A DNA stretch of 64,000 nt, taken from assembly GCF_014650575.1 (NCBI RefSeq), contig NZ_BMVF01000002.1, positions 124,001 to 188,000 of the forward strand. The letters run 5' to 3'. A program made the translations under genes and the position numbers. Shown here piece after piece: positions 60,281 through 64,000 of the stretch; the first letter of the stretch is position 1; the number at the start of each line of letters is the position of its first letter. The DNA is from Streptomyces naganishii JCM 4654. GTDB taxonomy: Bacteria > Actinomycetota > Actinomycetes > Streptomycetales > Streptomycetaceae. The notes below the pieces were generated by a model that did no database searches, had not been told where the DNA came from, and saw nothing but the letters and a program-made list of their open reading frames with translations.

Positions 60281-61192
60281 CTACGCCGCGACCAGATACG
60301 AGAAGACGGACTCGAGGGACTCGTCGGACGGCGAGACCGTGTGCAGCCGGATGCCGTGGTCCCGCGCCACCCGGGGGAGCAGGGCCGTGAACCGGCCGAA
60401 GTCGACGGCCTGGACGCGCAGCGCGCCCTCGGCGAGGTCGACCTCGATCCCGGAGGTGGAGGGGTCGGCGATCAGCGCGGCGGCGAGCGCCCGGTCGTCG
60501 CTGGAGCGGACGAGGTAGCGGTGCGGCCGGTCGGTCATCAGGCGGCGGATCTTGCGGAAGTCGCCGCTGGCCGCGTGCCGTCCGGCGACGACGACCTCGA
60601 TGTGCCAGGCGAGCTGCTCGACCTCTTCCAGGATGTGGGAGGAGAACAGCACGGTGCGGCCCTCGTCGCCCATGCGCCGCAGCAGTTCCATCAACTGCAT
60701 GCGCTGGCGTGGGTCCATGCCGTTGAACGGCTCGTCGAGCAGGAGCAGCGAGGGGTCGTGGACGAGCGCGGAGGCCATCTTCACGCGCTGCCGCATGCCC
60801 TTGGAGTACGTGGAGATCTTCCGGTCCTGCGCGTACTCCATCTCCACCGTGGCCAGCGCCTTCTGGGCCGCCTTGGCGCCGAGGCCGTGCAGTTCGGCGT
60901 TGGCGACGACGAACTCGCGGCCGGTGAGGAAGTCGTACATCGCCTCGCGCTCGGGGACGACGCCGATGTGCCGGTAGATCTGCTCGTTGCGCCACACCGG
61001 CTGCCCGTCGAGCGTGACGGAACCGGTGGACGGCGCCAGGAAGCCGCCCATCATGTTGATGAGCGTGGACTTGCCGGCGCCGTTGGGGCCGAGCAGGCCG
61101 GTGACGCCGGGGCCGATCGTCATGGTGATGTCGTTGACGGCGACCACGTTGCCGAACCAGCGCGAGACGTGGTCGATGCTGAGGGTCGTCAC
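60281..61192 (-). CDS. ABC transporter ATPase, pair 1
   Basis: This 303-residue protein starts at GTG 61192, overlapping the stop of the previous permease (GTGA). Walker A GPNGAGKS, signature YSKGMRQRV, Walker B LLLLDEPFNGMDP and the H-loop SSHIL are present. A C-terminal domain of about 90 residues follows. It powers the permease at 59551. Confidence 0.93.
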   Translation of the reverse strand: MTTLSIDHVSRWFGNVVAVNDITMTIGPGVTGLLGPNGAGKSTLINMMGGFLAPSTGSVTLDGQPVWRNEQIYRHIGVVPEREAMYDFLTGREFVVANAELHGLGAKAAQKALATVEMEYAQDRKISTYSKGMRQRVKMASALVHDPSLLLLDEPFNGMDPRQRMQLMELLRRMGDEGRTVLFSSHILEEVEQLAWHIEVVVAGRHAASGDFRKIRRLMTDRPHRYLVRSSDDRALAAALIADPSTSGIEVDLAEGALRVQAVDFGRFTALLPRVARDHGIRLHTVSPSDESLESVFSYLVAA

Positions 61193-62106
61193 AGTCCCAC
61201 CTTCTTGTAGCGGCGCAGCAGGAGGCCGTAGGCGGCGGCGATCAGCCCCAGGACGACGAGGACGTAGACCACGCCCTGCCCGCTGCCGGGGCCGACGGCG
61301 CCGGGTGCCGACGAGGTCGCGCCGAGGAAGGCGGTCTGTACGCCGTCGATGAGGGTGACCGGCGAGAACAGGCCGATCCAGGGGATGGCGGCGGTGTTGT
61401 TCTGGGCGTCGGCGATGGCCTGGAGGGTGGACACCGCGCCGTAGGAGATGATCAGCACGGCGATCACGGCGGCTATGCCGAAGCCGCGGCGCGGGGTGAC
61501 GGCGGCGATGACCAGGCCGATGCCGGCGAAGAGCAGGGAGAGCAGTGCCACGGAGACCAGCCCTTCGGCGAATCCCTTGCTCTGGTCGGCGAAGTCCAGC
61601 TTGGCCAGCAGCGCGCCGATGTAGAGCACGAGGAGCGGCGCGGCGGTCAGGACGAACATCGCCGAGGCCAGCGCCGCGTACTTGGCGCGGACGTAGTCGG
61701 CGGTCTCGATCGGGCGCGAGAAGTACAGCGGCACGGTCTTGAAGCGCAGGTCGCGCGAGACGGACTGGGGTGCCTGCGAGGCGACGTACAGGCTGATGAC
61801 GCCCTGCATGATGATCGCGTAGCGCGTGTACTCGACGGGCAGGTCCTTGGCCTTGGTGGCGACCGCGACGGCGACCATGATGGCCGCGGGCACGCACATG
61901 ACCACGAACAGCAGCATCGGCAGGACCTTGGACTTGACCGAGCGGCCGAGGCCGTAGGCGCCGCGCAGGGACTGCGAGTACAGCGAGCGGCGGGCGTAGG
62001 CGCGGCCGAGGCGGGGGCCGTCGTAGTTGCGGTACCCGATGTTGTGGATGCGGGTCTGGTCCCCCGGGGGTGGCGCCGGTGATGCCAGGGGCTGCTCAAC
62101 CGCCAT
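61189..62106 (-). CDS. ABC transporter permease, pair 2
   Basis: This 305-residue protein has a hydrophilic N-terminal segment with HNIGYRNYDGPRLGR, a motif common in such actinobacterial permeases, and six membrane helices (about 60-300). DLRFKTVPLYFSRPIETADYV (in parts) is the loop corresponding to the other permease. It overlaps the ATPase genes on both sides by 4-11 bp, so all four ABC genes form one leftward operon. Confidence 0.9.
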   Translation of the reverse strand: MAVEQPLASPAPPPGDQTRIHNIGYRNYDGPRLGRAYARRSLYSQSLRGAYGLGRSVKSKVLPMLLFVVMCVPAAIMVAVAVATKAKDLPVEYTRYAIIMQGVISLYVASQAPQSVSRDLRFKTVPLYFSRPIETADYVRAKYAALASAMFVLTAAPLLVLYIGALLAKLDFADQSKGFAEGLVSVALLSLLFAGIGLVIAAVTPRRGFGIAAVIAVLIISYGAVSTLQAIADAQNNTAAIPWIGLFSPVTLIDGVQTAFLGATSSAPGAVGPGSGQGVVYVLVVLGLIAAAYGLLLRRYKKVGL

Positions 62107-63076
62107 GGCCGACCGCCTCCTTCCGCTGCTCGTCGCGCTGTTCGTCGCTGTCCCGGAAGACCTCCGAGATGTGGTGCCGGCGCTGCTCCATGCGGACCAG
62201 GCCGAGGCCGAGGTCGGCGATCACGTCCCGCACCAGGTCGTAGGTCTCCTCGCCCTTCGCGGTGAGCAGCAGGACGTGGCCGGAGCCCGGCAGGCCGGTG
62301 CCGTGCTGGGTCTCCACCCCGCGCTCGTGCAGCGCCTCGCGCACCGCGCGGGTGCCGTCCGGGTGCTCCTCGCTGTCGGTGACCTCGATGGCGAGGGTGG
62401 TCGTGGTCTGGGTGAAGTCGGTGGTGGAGCTGGAGCGCAGCAGCTTGCCGCCGTCGACGACGACCACGTGGTCGCAGGTGCGCTCGAGCTCGCCCAGCAG
62501 GTGGGAGGTGACCAGGACCGAGATGCCGAAGTCGGTGTGGATGCGGCGGATCAGGCCGAGCATCTCGTCGCGGCCGACCGGGTCGAGGCCGTTGGTCGGC
62601 TCGTCGAGGAAGACGAGCTGCGGGTCGTGCACCAGGGCCTGGGCGAGTTTGACGCGCTGCTTCATGCCGGTGGAGTAGCCGCCTATGGGGCGGTACCGCT
62701 CCTCGTACAGACCCACGTGGCGCAGGGTGTCCGCGGTGCGCTCGCGGGCGGCGGCCGGGGGCAGGCCGGACATGCGCGCCATGTGGACGACGAACTCGGT
62801 GGCCGAGACGTCGGGCGGCAGGCAGTCGTGCTCCGGCATGTAGCCGACGCGCTCGCGGATGGCGGCGCCCTTGGTGGCGACGTCGAGGCCGAGCACCTCG
62901 GCGCGGCCCTCGGTGGCGGGGGACAGACCCAGCAGGATCTTGATCAGTGTGGACTTGCCGGCTCCGTTGGCGCCGACGAGTCCCGTCACACCGGGTCCGA
63001 CGTCCACGGAGAGCCGGTCAAGCGCGGTCACCCGGGGGAACCGCTTGCTCAGGCTTTCGGTCGCGATCACAGTCAC
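62096..63076 (-). CDS. ABC transporter ATPase, pair 2
   Basis: This 326-residue protein starts at GTG 63076. Walker A GANGAGKSTL, signature YSTGMKQRVKLAQAL, Walker B LVFLDEPTNGLDP and H-loop TSHLLGEL are intact; a C-terminal region of about 100 residues ends in a Glu/Arg-rich tail. It is the first gene of the four-gene ABC operon. The paired ATPase/permease set suggests one heterologous exporter or two related ones. Confidence 0.93.
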   Translation of the reverse strand: MTVIATESLSKRFPRVTALDRLSVDVGPGVTGLVGANGAGKSTLIKILLGLSPATEGRAEVLGLDVATKGAAIRERVGYMPEHDCLPPDVSATEFVVHMARMSGLPPAAARERTADTLRHVGLYEERYRPIGGYSTGMKQRVKLAQALVHDPQLVFLDEPTNGLDPVGRDEMLGLIRRIHTDFGISVLVTSHLLGELERTCDHVVVVDGGKLLRSSSTTDFTQTTTTLAIEVTDSEEHPDGTRAVREALHERGVETQHGTGLPGSGHVLLLTAKGEETYDLVRDVIADLGLGLVRMEQRRHHISEVFRDSDEQRDEQRKEAVGHGG

Positions 63077-63296
63077 GTCCTAGACGATAGTGACGCGCGC
63101 CACGCCGGTCGTCAGACCCCAGAGCCGTCTTGCCGTCCGCCTCGAGTATTACGGGACCCTGGGGGACGCAGCTCTCAGGTCTTACCCGGAGTGGGACATT
63201 CCGGCCGCCCAAGGCCCTGTTGACGTTCGGTCTAACAACTGCGACAGTCGCCGGACGGGATTCCCGAGGGGGAAGCGGCACAGGAAGGCGGCACAC

Positions 63297-64000
63297 GTGA
63301 CGTCACTGGAAGGCGCGCGCGAGCGGCGGATCCGCACCGGCGGGGTCGAGCTGTGCGTGGCCGAACTCGGCGACCCGGGCCGGCCGACGGTCGTGCTGGT
63401 GCACGGCTACCCCGACAGCAAGGAGGTCTGGTCGGAGGTGGCCGGGCGCCTCGCCGGCCGCTTCCACGTCGTCCTCTACGACGTCCGCGGCCACGGCCGC
63501 TCCACCGCGCCCTCGCCGCTGCGCGGCGGCTTCACCCTGGAGAAGCTCACCGACGACTTCCTGGCGGTCGCGGACGCGGTCAGCCCGGGCCGGCCGGTGC
63601 ATCTGGTCGGGCACGACTGGGGCTCGGTGCAGGGCTGGGAGTTCGTGACCGTCGGGCGCACCGAGGGCCGGATCGCCTCCTTCACCTCCGTCTCCGGGCC
63701 GTCCCTCGACCACTTCGGCCACTGGCTGGGCAAGCGCGTCAAGCGCCCGACCCCGCGCCGGGTGGGCCAGCTCCTGGGCCAGGGCGCCAAGTCCTGGTAC
63801 GTGTACCTGCTGCACACGCCGAAAGTGCCCGAGCTGGCCTGGCGCGGCCCGCTCGGCCGGGCCTGGCCGAAGATCCTCGCGCGCACCGAGCGGATGCCGC
63901 GGGGCGACTACCCGACGCGGTCCCTGCCGCAGGACGCGGCGCACGGCGCGTGGCTGTACCGGGACAACGTGCGGGCCCGGCTGCGCGACCCGCGCACGGA
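63297..64000 (+). CDS. Alpha/beta-hydrolase N-terminal part, cut by the window end
   Basis: 234 codons are visible from GTG 63297; no stop is reached. It is an epoxide-hydrolase-like fold: VVLVHGYPDSKEVW is the oxyanion loop, VLYDVRGHGRS follows, and the nucleophile elbow is GHDWG, with Asp in place of Ser as in epoxide hydrolases. From memory of Streptomyces genomes this frame usually continues into a short-chain dehydrogenase domain; that part lies outside and is inferred. Confidence 0.85.
   Translation, partial: MTSLEGARERRIRTGGVELCVAELGDPGRPTVVLVHGYPDSKEVWSEVAGRLAGRFHVVLYDVRGHGRSTAPSPLRGGFTLEKLTDDFLAVADAVSPGRPVHLVGHDWGSVQGWEFVTVGRTEGRIASFTSVSGPSLDHFGHWLGKRVKRPTPRRVGQLLGQGAKSWYVYLLHTPKVPELAWRGPLGRAWPKILARTERMPRGDYPTRSLPQDAAHGAWLYRDNVRARLRDPRT

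Overview
The window is high-GC Streptomyces chromosomal DNA. The evidence is codon use with G or C in third position, GTG starts and overlapping GTGA or ATGA start/stop pairs, leaderless-type starts, and a right half whose gene order (htrA, glycerophosphodiesterase, DUF5926, aminopeptidase P, copper genes, DyP peroxidase, pheA, serS, ABC transporters) is that of the S. coelicolor chromosome arm-to-core region near oriC. I can place it in the genus but not in a species.

Left half (about 1-34300): a tandem array of actinomycete integrative and conjugative elements (AICEs) at one tRNA-Ser(UGA) gene. Element 1 (about 1077-18257, 17.2 kb) lies between two copies of a perfect 69-bp repeat made of the 3' half of the tRNA. 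It carries a GntR regulator/YdcF pair with palindromic operators, a rightward transfer operon (DUF6284, a GGDEF diguanylate cyclase, DUF6303, a DUF2637 membrane protein, a zinc-ribbon protein, a basic membrane protein, a TraB/FtsK translocase), a GACAAG repeat array just downstream of traB, a primase-polymerase plus ATPase replication pair, a GCGTCAC iteron array, then xis and int. Its cargo is a nuclease-like DUF6602 gene. Element 2 (about 18257-34271, 16.0 kb) carries a related integrase but a different, pSAM2-like core (KorSA-type GntR, TraSA, DUF2637 SpdB-like protein, rolling-circle RepSA, xis, int). Its cargo is an ice-binding/collagen-like surface protein and a regulated cassette of two Nudix proteins, an XRE-TPR regulator, two unknowns and an adenosylhomocysteinase-like Rossmann protein. 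Each int gene is followed by pairs of 8-bp arm sites spaced 11 bp, a hairpin terminator and the att site. The same layout, with a third arm-site sequence but no int, lies left of position 1009, so a third element or its relic probably ends there.

The middle tRNA-Ser copy (18202-18288) has an acceptor stem that cannot pair. The copy at 34214-34302 is intact and should be the working gene.

Right half (34300-64000): conserved chromosome. It holds an HtrA protease, a glycerophosphodiester phosphodiesterase, two HATPase anti-sigma-type proteins, a SpoIIE-type phosphatase, aminopeptidase P, a MocR regulator, an MFS transporter set off by an 8-copy 31-bp tandem repeat, a copper-handling run (Met-rich membrane protein, YcnI, Sco1, PCuAC, CopC-CopD, DyP peroxidase), pheA, serS with an upstream cluster of four perfect DnaA boxes, a HAD phosphatase, tRNA-Ser(GCU), two ABC ATPase/permease pairs and the start of an alpha/beta-hydrolase gene that runs off the window.
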